Shown: positions 17,994 through 26,341 of the stretch, piece after piece
How the letters are laid out: each line of letters begins with the position of its first letter
Numbering within the stretch: position 1 is the stretch's first letter
DNA from: an uncultured Roseburia sp.
Lineage (GTDB): Bacteria; Bacillota; Clostridia; Lachnospirales; Lachnospiraceae
DNA length: 64,000 nucleotides
Reading direction: 5' to 3'
Assembly: GCA_910577925.1 (NCBI GenBank)
Contig: CAJTOI010000002.1
Coordinates: 180,305 to 244,304, forward strand
Notes under the pieces: generated by a model
Database searches by the model: none
Told to the model about the DNA's origin: nothing
Seen by the model: only the letters and a program-made list of their open reading frames with translations
Program-made: the position numbers and the translations under genes

Positions 17994-19094
17994 TCAAGCC
18001 TCCGCCTCTGTCCCCGCATTGATATACTCGATAATCATCCTGCCGGCAGCAAGAAACTGCTCCCTGCCGAGATCCTTTTCGATAAGCCCAAGCATAACGG
18101 TCTGGATATTTTCCATCTGCAGATAAGGGTTCTCCTTATAATCGGGAAATAATTTCCGCACGGTTTTCACCATCTCAAGATAGATCTCATACGGCGGCTC
18201 GTCGAACAGTCCCCATATGATGCGGAGCGTGTTGCAGTAATACATATTTAAGAAATCGCGCTCAATCTGCCAGTGAAACCGCTCCGCAATTCCCAGTTCA
18301 TGATACTTTGCAAGCTTCATCAGCTCAATCTGCAGCCGGTCAAAATGGTAACGCTGATTCCTCTTATGCATCGTGGACTCGCCGTGCTGCCGGTAATGGT
18401 ACAGATACCGGCTGATATGACAGAAGCTTTTCACATAGAGCAGAATGATGTCCCCGAGAAAATTGTCCTCATAGCGCAGCTTTTCCGGGAAAGAAAGCCC
18501 GTTATCGATAATAAGCTCTCTCCGGTAAAGCTTTGTCGCCATCGAGGATTCCTCGGCAATGCAAAACCGCGTGATCCAGTGTGCGCCGCCCTCCATAATG
18601 CTCTTTTCAAACGTGATGAGCGTCTCCTCTTGTGCATCCGCGCCGCCCGCGTTACGGGTTTCGCTGCAGGCTGTACCGGAATCCGCGCTGCATGCGTCGC
18701 CGTCGGGAAATTCCCACTGCATCCGGCAATCCACAATGTCGCATCCGCGCCGTTTTGCATACTCGTACAGCGTCCGGTACATATCGTCGTCAACCCAGTC
18801 GTCGGAGGCGGCAAACGCTATGTATTCTCCCTCGGCATACTGCAGTCCCGCGTTCATCGCGCCGCCCTGGCGACGGTTCTCCTTGAGATGTACCGCCACG
18901 CAGCTGTCGGGATAACGGCTCTCAAACTCCGTGATAAGCCGCCAGGTTTTCCCTTCATCCGTGGACGCGTCATCCACGAGGATAATCTGCAGCTTCTCAA
19001 TCCCTATTGTCTGACGCTCCAGCGATTTCAGGCAATCCGGCAGGTATTCCGACATATTGTAACACGGGACAATCACTGATATCACTGGTTTCAT
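17994..19094 (-). CDS. Family 2 glycosyltransferase
   Basis: A 366-residue GT2 enzyme of the type beginning VISVIVPCYNMSEYLPDCL. It has ILVDDASTDEG, RRQGGAMNAGL and AASDDWVDDD as nucleotide and metal motifs, followed by ~200 residues with a YHYRQHGESTMHKRN block. It is a close paralogue of the transferases at 26342 and 33739, so the three may share fold and perhaps donor. It lies between the WlbA-like dehydrogenase and the last GT2 gene of the operon. Confidence 0.9.
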   Translation of the reverse strand: MKPVISVIVPCYNMSEYLPDCLKSLERQTIGIEKLQIILVDDASTDEGKTWRLITEFESRYPDSCVAVHLKENRRQGGAMNAGLQYAEGEYIAFAASDDWVDDDMYRTLYEYAKRRGCDIVDCRMQWEFPDGDACSADSGTACSETRNAGGADAQEETLITFEKSIMEGGAHWITRFCIAEESSMATKLYRRELIIDNGLSFPEKLRYEDNFLGDIILLYVKSFCHISRYLYHYRQHGESTMHKRNQRYHFDRLQIELMKLAKYHELGIAERFHWQIERDFLNMYYCNTLRIIWGLFDEPPYEIYLEMVKTVRKLFPDYKENPYLQMENIQTVMLGLIEKDLGREQFLAAGRMIIEYINAGTEAEA

Positions 19095-19106
19095 TTTATA
19101 CTCCCT

Positions 19107-20099
19107 TCACTGCCTGTTGTTCTGTAAGCTCTCCTGCGCCCATTCCAGCGCCTTCATCACACGCAGGCACTGCTCGGGCCCCGACAGAGACGTTCTGCCC
19201 GCTTCGACGCACCCTGCAAAATGCTCCAGGCTGTTCTGCAGAGAATCTTCAAAATTAATATGCGGCATATGGATATCACCGACTCTGGTTGAAAATTCAT
19301 ACTCTCCGTACACGTTTCCCTGCACGACGTCGATTCCGCTGTCATAAATCGTGAGCTTATCGTCCATCTTGACATCGTCAAAGACCAGCATCTTCTTTGT
19401 TCCCGCGACAACCATCTGACGCGTCTTCACCGGGGAAACCCAGCTGGAATTAATATTGATCAGAACATCCCCGCATTTCATTGTCAGATAAGTAATCGTC
19501 TCCTGTTTTCCGAAAAACTTCGTGCCATATGCGCTCAGCTCATTCGGTGTCAATCCGTCCATAAAATAGTCGATTACCGCAATATCATGCACCGCCAGAT
19601 CCAGCAGCGCATTGATGTCCTTGCGGATCGGTCCAAGATTGATTCTCGAGATATCAATATACATAATATCCCCGATCTCCCCGCTGTCAATCATGCGCTT
19701 AATGTAGCGGATGACCGGGTTATATACCATCAGATGATCGCAGTGCAGTATCAGGTTTTTCTCGTCTGCTTTTGCAATCAGCCGTCGGGCAAGCTCCACA
19801 TTCTTTGCGACCGGCTTCTCGATAAATATGTGCTTTCCGTGCTCCATCGCAGCCATCGCAATCTCAAAACTGTATTCCGTCTGCGTACAGATCACTACGG
19901 CGTCAATTTTCGGGGACGCCAGCATTTCCTCATAGGAAGAGAGAATCTCAATCTCCCCGGGCAGCTGACTTTTCGCCCGCCCGCGCTTCTGTTCATCCGT
20001 CTCCACAAGCGCGACAAGCTCCAGCAGCTTCGAAGCGACAAGCTTTTTCGCCACATTGTTTCCCCAGTATCCATATCCTATCTGCATCACTCGAATCAT
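19107..20099 (-). CDS. Gfo/Idh/MocA dehydrogenase, WlbA/WbpB-like
   Basis: A 330-residue NAD-dependent sugar dehydrogenase: GYGYWG at 8-13 binds the dinucleotide, Lys95 in IEKPVAKN is the family catalytic lysine, and VHDIAVIDYF near 170 fits the active-site His. WlbA/WbpB oxidises C3 of UDP-GlcNAcA before transamination (WbpE) and acetylation (WbpD). Both partners are encoded upstream in the same operon. The start at 20099 has GGAGG seven bases upstream and overlaps the previous stop by ATGA. The preceding 6-dehydrogenase (WbpA) was not found here. Confidence 0.82.
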   Translation of the reverse strand: MIRVMQIGYGYWGNNVAKKLVASKLLELVALVETDEQKRGRAKSQLPGEIEILSSYEEMLASPKIDAVVICTQTEYSFEIAMAAMEHGKHIFIEKPVAKNVELARRLIAKADEKNLILHCDHLMVYNPVIRYIKRMIDSGEIGDIMYIDISRINLGPIRKDINALLDLAVHDIAVIDYFMDGLTPNELSAYGTKFFGKQETITYLTMKCGDVLININSSWVSPVKTRQMVVAGTKKMLVFDDVKMDDKLTIYDSGIDVVQGNVYGEYEFSTRVGDIHMPHINFEDSLQNSLEHFAGCVEAGRTSLSGPEQCLRVMKALEWAQESLQNNRQ

Positions 20100-21760
20100 T
20101 TTATTTCCTCCTTCTGCGTGTAAATCTGTACCCGCTCCATCACTGCCAGCGCCGCAGCATCTTCTCTTTTTACCCGCTCGTAAATATCCCCGCGCAGAAT
20201 ACAGGCCTGCTCCACCGCCAGCGAATACCCTTCTGCCATGTCGCGGCAATCATATTCGGGCGTGATACTGTCCACATAAATAATCCGGTCAATCCGTTCT
20301 CCCGTCTCTTCCGCAAACCGCAGGCGGTGCTCCTTTCCGTCATATAATTCCAAATAGGAAACGTCTGCAATCGGCTGCCGGCAGATGTTCCCTTTCTCCG
20401 TCTCCTCCGCAAACATCGTCTCTGTTTTCGGCACATAACAGATAAACAGTTTATCGTCGCCCGGTTCGGCCAAATGTCCCCGGACATCCCACTCCGAGTC
20501 CTCACCGATCAGATATAAAACGTGCCTCCCGCCGCTTCCGATTCTCTCCCGGCGCAATCGGGAAATGTGATCTCTGATCGAGAGAAATTGCCGTTCCCCT
20601 CCCTCATACCGGCAGGTATATTGATATAACCCTGTCAGCACATTATACGAAAAGACCGCAAGACGTTCCGCGTCCACTCTGCCGGCATCCAGCTGCCCAA
20701 GAAATATCTCCCAGGGTGAAAATCTCTTCAGTTCCTTTTGTTCGAGTACCTTCGCTTCATATATCATGTTACTGATAAAAGCAATTCCGGCGTTTCCCGT
20801 CAGCTCCGTGAAATCATGCGGCATATATCCATAATCCTGCTGTAAAATCCGCAAAAACTCCGCATTATCACTGAACGTTAAGTATAGATCAATTGCCGCC
20901 TGTTCCCCCGACAGACTCGTTTCATCAATCAGGAACATAAACTTTTCTGCGGCGTATGCCTCCTTACTTCCGTAACGCCGATACACAAGCTTGCGGTAAA
21001 AGGTGCGCACAAATGTTGTCTCGTTCATCTGCGCTATCACATCTTTTGATATCTTATAGCGCTCATAGGTACTCCTGACAAAATTTGCTGATGAAGATTT
21101 GCTGATATTGTTTTCATGTCTTCTGTAATAGGTCAGCGGCTCCCCGCACAGATAAAAGGAATACCGGTTTACAAATTGCATCCACAGTCTGAAATCAGCC
21201 AGCGAAAAAAAGCTTTGATTCATGCCGCCAAGCTCATAAAAAATGGACTTACTCATCAGCATTGAACAGGCATTCAGGCAATTTCCATACAGGAAAAACC
21301 GTCTCATCCAGTCGTACCTGCTCCGGTTCCTTTTGTGTGAATAATCTTCAAGCTGCCGATAGACCGCATCCTCATAATCAAATATAATCTCATCCCATGT
21401 AAAACAAGCCCTGTACTCGGGGTGCTTGTTTAATATCTCTATCTGGCGTTCCAGTTTTTCCGGTTTCCACTTATCGTCAGAAGACATCGTCGCTATATAA
21501 TCGGCGTCCACATCCCGCATCGAATCCTGCAGGAAATTTGATGCCCCGACAAACTTTGTGTTTTCCTCAAAATTATAAAAATGAATTCTGTCGTCCTGAT
21601 AAGAAGCCAGGATTTCCCCCGTGCGATCCGTTGAACCGTCGTTTGCGACAAACAATTCCCAATTCCGGTATGTCTGCCCGACAATCGAATCCATCGCTTC
21701 CCGCACATATTTTTCATGATTATAGCATGACATGTAAATCAATACTTTCGGTTCTCTCAT
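20096..21760 (-). CDS. Large family 2 glycosyltransferase
   Basis: A 554-residue protein. The first ~280 residues are GT2: VLIYMSCYNHEKYV, LFVANDGSTDRTG, TMSSDDKW and YYRRHENNISK. The following ~270 residues are not recognised. They are helical at first, then include an alpha/beta region (RHVLYLIGEDSEWD...). Start and stop both overlap neighbours by ATGA, which fixes the start at 21760 against longer in-frame readings. It sits between the acetyltransferase and the dehydrogenase of the 2,3-diamino sugar pathway. Confidence 0.85.
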   Translation of the reverse strand: MREPKVLIYMSCYNHEKYVREAMDSIVGQTYRNWELFVANDGSTDRTGEILASYQDDRIHFYNFEENTKFVGASNFLQDSMRDVDADYIATMSSDDKWKPEKLERQIEILNKHPEYRACFTWDEIIFDYEDAVYRQLEDYSHKRNRSRYDWMRRFFLYGNCLNACSMLMSKSIFYELGGMNQSFFSLADFRLWMQFVNRYSFYLCGEPLTYYRRHENNISKSSSANFVRSTYERYKISKDVIAQMNETTFVRTFYRKLVYRRYGSKEAYAAEKFMFLIDETSLSGEQAAIDLYLTFSDNAEFLRILQQDYGYMPHDFTELTGNAGIAFISNMIYEAKVLEQKELKRFSPWEIFLGQLDAGRVDAERLAVFSYNVLTGLYQYTCRYEGGERQFLSIRDHISRLRRERIGSGGRHVLYLIGEDSEWDVRGHLAEPGDDKLFICYVPKTETMFAEETEKGNICRQPIADVSYLELYDGKEHRLRFAEETGERIDRIIYVDSITPEYDCRDMAEGYSLAVEQACILRGDIYERVKREDAAALAVMERVQIYTQKEEIK

Positions 21761-22311
21761 ACTTCTTCCAGCATTCCGCCTTTCTGCATATAATGTCTCC
21801 CGCACGCCGTACATGTCTTTTCTTCCGAAAGCCGCATGCCGCACCGGCACACCCAGCCGATCTGTCTCGCCGGATTCCCGGCCACAAGCGCATGGGCGGG
21901 AACATCTTTCTTCACCACGCTTCCGGCGCCCGCCATCGCATATTTCCCGATCGTACAGCCGCAGACAACGGTCACATGCGCACCGAGCGACGCCCCGTCC
22001 TCCACATGCGTCTCGTACACCTTCCAGTCATCGTTAAACGCCCGCGGATACAAATCGTTTGTGAACGTCATAGACGGACCCAAAAACACGTCGTCTCCCA
22101 CCGTAACGCCGTGGTATACATTCACGTTATTCTGAATCTTTACCCGGTCTCCGATTTTCACACCCGCATCGATATAGACATTTTTGCTGATAATGCAATT
22201 CTCTCCTATCTCTGCGTCCTCTCTCACCTGCGCCTGATTCCAGATTTTCGTCCCGTCCCCGATCCGTGCACTCCCCGAAACCTCCGCCGTATCGTGAATA
22301 AAAACAGCCAT
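21757..22311 (-). CDS. Left-handed beta-helix N-acetyltransferase, WbpD/WlbB-like
   Basis: A 184-residue hexapeptide-repeat protein (IHDTAEVSGSARIGDGTKIW, then many LIVxG turns) ending in NPARQIGWVCRCG and CTACG. That cysteine-bearing tail is typical of WbpD/WlbB, which acetylates the 3-amino group of UDP-GlcNAc3NA. An FdtC/QdtC role for the Fdt pathway is possible, but the neighbours favour WbpD. The ATG at 22311 has AGGAAAGG eight bases ahead and follows the aminotransferase stop by one base. Confidence 0.85.
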   Translation of the reverse strand: MAVFIHDTAEVSGSARIGDGTKIWNQAQVREDAEIGENCIISKNVYIDAGVKIGDRVKIQNNVNVYHGVTVGDDVFLGPSMTFTNDLYPRAFNDDWKVYETHVEDGASLGAHVTVVCGCTIGKYAMAGAGSVVKKDVPAHALVAGNPARQIGWVCRCGMRLSEEKTCTACGRHYMQKGGMLEEV

Positions 22312-22312
22312 T

Positions 22313-23524
22313 TTACAAACCTTTCCTCTCTGCAAAAAATTGCTTTATCGTATCCGTCACATACGCCGTCTCCTCCGCGGTCAGCTCCGGAAACATCGGC
22401 AGGCAGACGGATTTCTTACAGATCTCTTCCGACAACGGCAGATCTCCCTCCCGGTATCCGAGCTTCCGAAATGCCTTCTGTAAGTGCAGCGGAACCGGGT
22501 AAAAGACACCCGCTCCGACTCCGTGCTCTCCGAGGTACGAAATCAGCTCCTCCTTATACTCCGTGAGAACCGCATACTGATGCCAGCAGGATTCTCTGTC
22601 CTCCACGTCAGTTTTCGGCGTAATCACGGGAAGTCCTTTCAGCCGCCCGGTGTACGCTTCCGCAATCTGCTTCCGCTTCTGATTATAGCCGTCAAGATAT
22701 CCAAGCTTTTCAAGCAGCACCGCCGCCTGCATGCTGTCGAGCCTGGAATTTGCACCGATCATATAATTATAATACTTGCAGGGGTCATACAGGCTGTCGC
22801 CGCTCTCCGTAAGCTCCGCGAGTTCCGGCAGCGCCTCGCCCGAAAGCCGCTGGTAAGTCGATGCACCCGGCCGCCCGGCCGCATGTGCCTTTATCGCGCG
22901 GCACGACTCCGCGATCGCGTCATCATTCGTCGTGATCATTCCCCCGTCGCCGAACGCGCCGAGATTTTTCGTCGGATAGAAGGAAAAACATCCGGCCGTC
23001 CCGAGCGTACCGGCCTTTTTTCCGCGGTAGGAAGCTCCGACGGCCTGACAGGCGTCCTCGATCACCGCAAGCTTCCGTTCCTGCGCAATCTGATTGATTT
23101 CATCCATATCCGCGGGCATCCCGAAGATATGCACCGGCAGAATCGCCTTTGTCTTTGACGTGAGCTTTCTCTTCACGTCCTCCGGATCAATGTTAAAGCT
23201 CTCCCTGTCGATATCCGCAAACACCGGAACCGCTCCCGCCTGCGCGATGGCCTCCGCCGTCGCAAAAAAGGAAAACGCCGTCGTGATCACCTCGTCGCCG
23301 TCCCCGACGCCTGCAGCCTGCAGCGCGATACGCAGCGCGTCCGTCCCGTTTCCGCAGGTGACGACATGCTTTACCGAAAGGTATTCCGCCATGCGCCGCT
23401 CAAATTCCTTTACGGCCGGTCCCTCCACATACTGCCCGGACCGCATGACCTCGCATACGCGCCGCTCCGCCTCCGGTCCGATCTGCTTATATTGTCTCTT
23501 TAAATCAAAAAACGGTACTCTCAT
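22313..23524 (-). CDS. DegT-family sugar aminotransferase, WbpE-like
   Basis: A 403-residue PLP enzyme. Lys186 in SFYPTKNLGAFGDGG is the expected cofactor lysine and Asp157 lies in IEDACQAVG. Flanked by WbpD-like and WlbA/WbpB-like genes, it should aminate C3 of the UDP-3-keto sugar. A PseC role (4-amino) was considered because pseH- and pseF-like genes are upstream, but the sequence and local context look more like WbpE. The ATG at 23524 has AGGA eight bases upstream. Confidence 0.82.
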   Translation of the reverse strand: MRVPFFDLKRQYKQIGPEAERRVCEVMRSGQYVEGPAVKEFERRMAEYLSVKHVVTCGNGTDALRIALQAAGVGDGDEVITTAFSFFATAEAIAQAGAVPVFADIDRESFNIDPEDVKRKLTSKTKAILPVHIFGMPADMDEINQIAQERKLAVIEDACQAVGASYRGKKAGTLGTAGCFSFYPTKNLGAFGDGGMITTNDDAIAESCRAIKAHAAGRPGASTYQRLSGEALPELAELTESGDSLYDPCKYYNYMIGANSRLDSMQAAVLLEKLGYLDGYNQKRKQIAEAYTGRLKGLPVITPKTDVEDRESCWHQYAVLTEYKEELISYLGEHGVGAGVFYPVPLHLQKAFRKLGYREGDLPLSEEICKKSVCLPMFPELTAEETAYVTDTIKQFFAERKGL

Positions 23525-23525
23525 T

Positions 23526-24017
23526 TTATTCATCCTTTCTATGACTGCCAATCTCTTTTTCTTCCTCCGCTGCGCCGTCTCCCACGCTGCGCGTATAGAC
23601 CCGGTACCTCTCCTGATACCCGATATTCAAAAAGGCGTTCTGCGAGGCCGCATTTTCCGGCTTTACCCGCGCCGTCAGCGTTTTCACCTGCGGGAAATCC
23701 CCGCGCACCGCCTCTTCAAGCAGCAGCAGAATGCGTTTTCCGTGGCCCATGCCGCGCCTTTGCGCGCAAATGCTGTATCCCACCTCGGCTTCCGTTCCCG
23801 ACACCGTAACCCGCGCCTGCCCGACAGGTTGCTCCTCACACAGGTAAATGTATTGCCCGCAGTCCGTGCGCTTTTGCAGCGCCGCGAACCACGCCGTGTG
23901 CTCTTCCCATGAAATCCGAGCGCCCGAAAAAGAATTCCGCCGCACCAGCGGGTCATTCGCCCATTCAAACAAAATCCCGCAGTCCTCCTCCGTCGCTCTC
24001 CGCATTCGGCAGTTCAT
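23526..24017 (-). CDS. GNAT N-acetyltransferase, PseH-like
   Basis: A 163-residue RimJ/RimL-type GNAT. MRRATEEDCGILFEWANDP and NSFSGARISWEEHTAWF are typical of PseH and of GNAT domains fused to PseG; QRRGMGHGKRIL is the acetyl-CoA pyrophosphate loop. In the pseudaminic acid pathway PseH acetylates the 4-amino group of the UDP-6-deoxy-AltNAc intermediate. It is coupled by ATGA to the PseF-like gene upstream. The specific substrate is inferred from the neighbour and not proven. Confidence 0.75.
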   Translation of the reverse strand: MNCRMRRATEEDCGILFEWANDPLVRRNSFSGARISWEEHTAWFAALQKRTDCGQYIYLCEEQPVGQARVTVSGTEAEVGYSICAQRRGMGHGKRILLLLEEAVRGDFPQVKTLTARVKPENAASQNAFLNIGYQERYRVYTRSVGDGAAEEEKEIGSHRKDE

Positions 24018-24727
24018 ATCCCCTGTTCCCCCTCTTCCGAAAGCAGGCGGTACTTCATCTCCGCGAGCTTCCAGTCCGTCTCATTGTCAATATCCTGCAT
24101 CTCCAGCTCGGACACGACGATTCCGCCGGTATTCTCCCCCACAAGCTTTCCGGTTTTGCGCAGATGTTCGACGCGGAATGCATAGAACTGCCCGCAGTCA
24201 TGGTAGAGCTCCTCGAGATCCTGCGAGCGGCACGGGGCATACCGCTCCCACTTATAGTGCAGCGTTCCGTCCGCAAGCGTCATTCCCCGCAGCGGCGGGA
24301 ACGAAAACGCCGCAACCGGCATCACACAGTCTCTTCCCCGTTCCGCGAGCTCTCTCATTGCACGCGACAATTTTTCCGCGGTGACAAACGGAGCCGTAGG
24401 GTAGATACAGCAGCCGTAAACAAATGTTTTCCCCGCCTTTTCGTACTGCGCCAGCACCTCCAGCAGAACCTCTGCCGTCGTCGCATAGTCCCCCGCCGTC
24501 TTTTCGCTTCTCAAAAACGGGATCTTTGCTCCCGCCCTCTCCGCAATGGCGGCGATTTCCTTATCATCCGTAGACACCATCACCGTATCAAACGCTCCGC
24601 TTTTTTTCGCGGCCTCGATCGAATACTCGATAATCGGCCTTCCGCAGAAATCCCGGATATTTTTATGCGGGATCCGCTTGCTCCCGCCTCTCGCCGTGAT
24701 AATCGCGACTGCTCTTTTTTCTTCCAT
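24014..24727 (-). CDS. pseF: Nonulosonic acid cytidylyltransferase, PseF-like
   Basis: A 237-residue CMP-sugar synthetase. ARGGSKRIPHKNI at 12-24 is the CTP-binding loop of the NeuA/PseF family, VSTDDKEIA follows, and a DIDNETDW motif lies near the C-terminus. It should activate pseudaminic or a related nonulosonic acid as the CMP derivative for Maf (40862). It opens the eight-gene leftward operon. The only purine-rich site upstream (AAGGAG) is 14 bases away. PseG and PseI, needed between PseH and PseF, are not in the window. Confidence 0.85.
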   Translation of the reverse strand: MEEKRAVAIITARGGSKRIPHKNIRDFCGRPIIEYSIEAAKKSGAFDTVMVSTDDKEIAAIAERAGAKIPFLRSEKTAGDYATTAEVLLEVLAQYEKAGKTFVYGCCIYPTAPFVTAEKLSRAMRELAERGRDCVMPVAAFSFPPLRGMTLADGTLHYKWERYAPCRSQDLEELYHDCGQFYAFRVEHLRKTGKLVGENTGGIVVSELEMQDIDNETDWKLAEMKYRLLSEEGEQGI

Positions 24728-24765
24728 ACTCTGTCGCTATGCTCCTTTTTATCCGTTAATCAGAC

Positions 24766-24796
24766 AACGGATGCCGCGCGCCGCGGGACATCCGTT
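24766..24796 (-). promoter_or_regulatory. Strong hairpin upstream of pseF
   Basis: Inverted repeat AACGGATG...CATCCGTT with an inner GC-rich CCGCG/CGCGG stem, between the terminator of the small gene at 24852 and the pseF start. There is no T-run on either strand, so it is not an ordinary terminator. It may shape the pseF leader; its role is unknown. Confidence 0.4.
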
Positions 24797-24805
24797 ACGT
24801 CAACG

Positions 24806-24841
24806 AAAAAAACCAGCTTTTCATCTTTGAAGAGCTGGCTT
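24806..24841 (-). terminator. Intrinsic terminator of the small gene at 24852
   Basis: Minus strand: AGCCAGCTCTTC-AAAGAT-GAAAAGCTGG followed by seven T residues (24812-24806), ten bases past the stop at 24852. Confidence 0.85.
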
Positions 24842-24851
24842 TCCTATTCAA

Positions 24852-25211
24852 TTAAATTACTTCCTTTGCCGATTCTCCCAACTGTTCAAAAACAGGAATA
24901 ATATTTTCAAATTCCTTTGCCATTCTGGCATCATCCTTTGACTGAATCGCATCGCTCAATGCAACCACCGCCCGGTTAAACGCTTCCTTGTCCACCCGCG
25001 TCTTTCCGTCGTTGAGCATGTCCATTGTCCCGTTCATTACCTGAATTTCCCAATTTAACGCATCCGTGATTCCCTTTAAGAATTTATCCGTATCCTCCAG
25101 ACGCTCCCCGGACAGTTCCTTTACAATAATCTTCATGTTGTGCACCAGGCGCTCGTTAAACTCCGCGAGTACCTCCAATGCCTCTCTCTGTTCGGCTCTG
25201 TTATCCTCCAT
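24852..25211 (-). CDS. Small helical protein with its own sigma-28-type promoter
   Basis: A 119-residue acidic, probably all-helical protein that I do not recognise. It has no signal peptide, membrane segment or cysteine. It stands alone: a sigma-28-type promoter lies at 25256-25283 and a strong terminator follows the stop. In size and character it recalls FliS/FliT/FlgN-type chaperones and the small helical protein at 42722, though I see no clear identity to either. The ATG at 25211 is the best start; a TTG at 25226 directly after AAAGGA is less likely. A role in flagellin or glycosylation-enzyme handling is only inferred. Confidence 0.7.
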   Translation of the reverse strand: MEDNRAEQREALEVLAEFNERLVHNMKIIVKELSGERLEDTDKFLKGITDALNWEIQVMNGTMDMLNDGKTRVDKEAFNRAVVALSDAIQSKDDARMAKEFENIIPVFEQLGESAKEVI

Positions 25212-25255
25212 GATTTTTACCCGCAATCCTTTCTTATTTTATTCATCTTATAATT

Positions 25256-25283
25256 ATATCGGCAGCTTGCCCGCATATCCTTA
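25256..25283 (-). promoter_or_regulatory. Sigma-28-type promoter of small gene 24852
   Basis: Minus strand: TAAG (25283-25280), 16-nt spacer, GCCGATAT (25263-25256), about 45 bp ahead of the ATG at 25211. The -35 element overlaps the stop codon of the preceding transferase gene. Confidence 0.65.
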
Positions 25284-26330
25284 GCACAATTTCCGCATAT
25301 ACACTCCTGCCACTACATCCGCCGCGCATCTGCCGTAGCGCGCTTCAATACGCTCCACTGTCAGGTCAGGATCCGCGTCGTACTCGATGCGTTTTAACGC
25401 AAATCGAAGGTCTGCCAGCTTCTCCGTCAGGCTCTCACAGGTGTCGCCCTTCGTCCAGAAGCGGCTCTCCCCCGCGCGCCGTTCCGCAGCGTCAATCTTC
25501 GCAAACACTTCAAATTCCCGCAGGTGCAGATATCCCCTGTTCTCCTCCTCCGAAAAAATCCGGCACAATTCCTCTCTGTCCCCGGCATCCACAAGACGTT
25601 TCACCGCCGCTCTCGATGCCTCCTTGAGCGCGTCAAACTCCTTTTTTGACTCCCGCATCACGAGATGTTCAAACGGTTTGATATCCTGATACTCGTCGAC
25701 AAACCGGTCGCAGTATGTCTGATAATTACCCATTTTACTGTAGGCGTTGTCATGGTAGCACCAGACTTGTTCCTGATACGGCACCGCCGCCCGGTATCCC
25801 GCACGCCGCATCTCAAAGCACTGCGATATATCATAGAAGTCCCAGCCGTCAAATAAATCCTCACGCCATGCCACGTCATACTGTGTCGCCAGCAAAAGTC
25901 CGTCCAGCGCCTCTACATAAACCGGCTTCCTGTCCGCATTCTGACGGCAGTCCATATGCGCCGGAATACAATTATGGTGAATACGCCCTACATTCCACGC
26001 GGTCACGGCCTGCGCGTGCAGCGGCAGAACGTCGCAGCCGATACAGCCGAGCACACCGATATCCGCATTGCGCTCAAATACGGCGAGCATCTCCGCAATA
26101 AAATCCGGATAAACAAGAAAAACATCCTGATGCAGATAGACTTTATATTTCGCATCCGAGTCTCTCATCGCCGCATTGTAACCGGCCGCCATTCCCGACG
26201 CTTCCTCGACGTGAATCGTCTCCGTCGTATAGCCTTCCGGCACCTTCAGTCTGCCGATATAGTACAGCGCCTCCGCATATTCCTGCGGGTTATTCACACA
26301 AGTAATAAATGCTATCTTTTTCGTATCCAT
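25281..26330 (-). CDS. StrF-like glycosyltransferase
   Basis: A 349-residue StrF-like transferase with HQD at 67-69 (YKVYLHQDVF), an ATQYDVAWREDLFDGWDFYDIS block and VPYQEQVWCYHD. It is the shortest of the four members here and lacks most of the helical tail. It is the last gene of a three-gene leftward unit (28979-25281). GGAAGG directly abuts the ATG, which is unusually close for a ribosome site, but the family alignment supports this start. Confidence 0.82.
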   Translation of the reverse strand: MDTKKIAFITCVNNPQEYAEALYYIGRLKVPEGYTTETIHVEEASGMAAGYNAAMRDSDAKYKVYLHQDVFLVYPDFIAEMLAVFERNADIGVLGCIGCDVLPLHAQAVTAWNVGRIHHNCIPAHMDCRQNADRKPVYVEALDGLLLATQYDVAWREDLFDGWDFYDISQCFEMRRAGYRAAVPYQEQVWCYHDNAYSKMGNYQTYCDRFVDEYQDIKPFEHLVMRESKKEFDALKEASRAAVKRLVDAGDREELCRIFSEEENRGYLHLREFEVFAKIDAAERRAGESRFWTKGDTCESLTEKLADLRFALKRIEYDADPDLTVERIEARYGRCAADVVAGVYMRKLC

Positions 26331-26341
26331 CCTTCCGCTCT

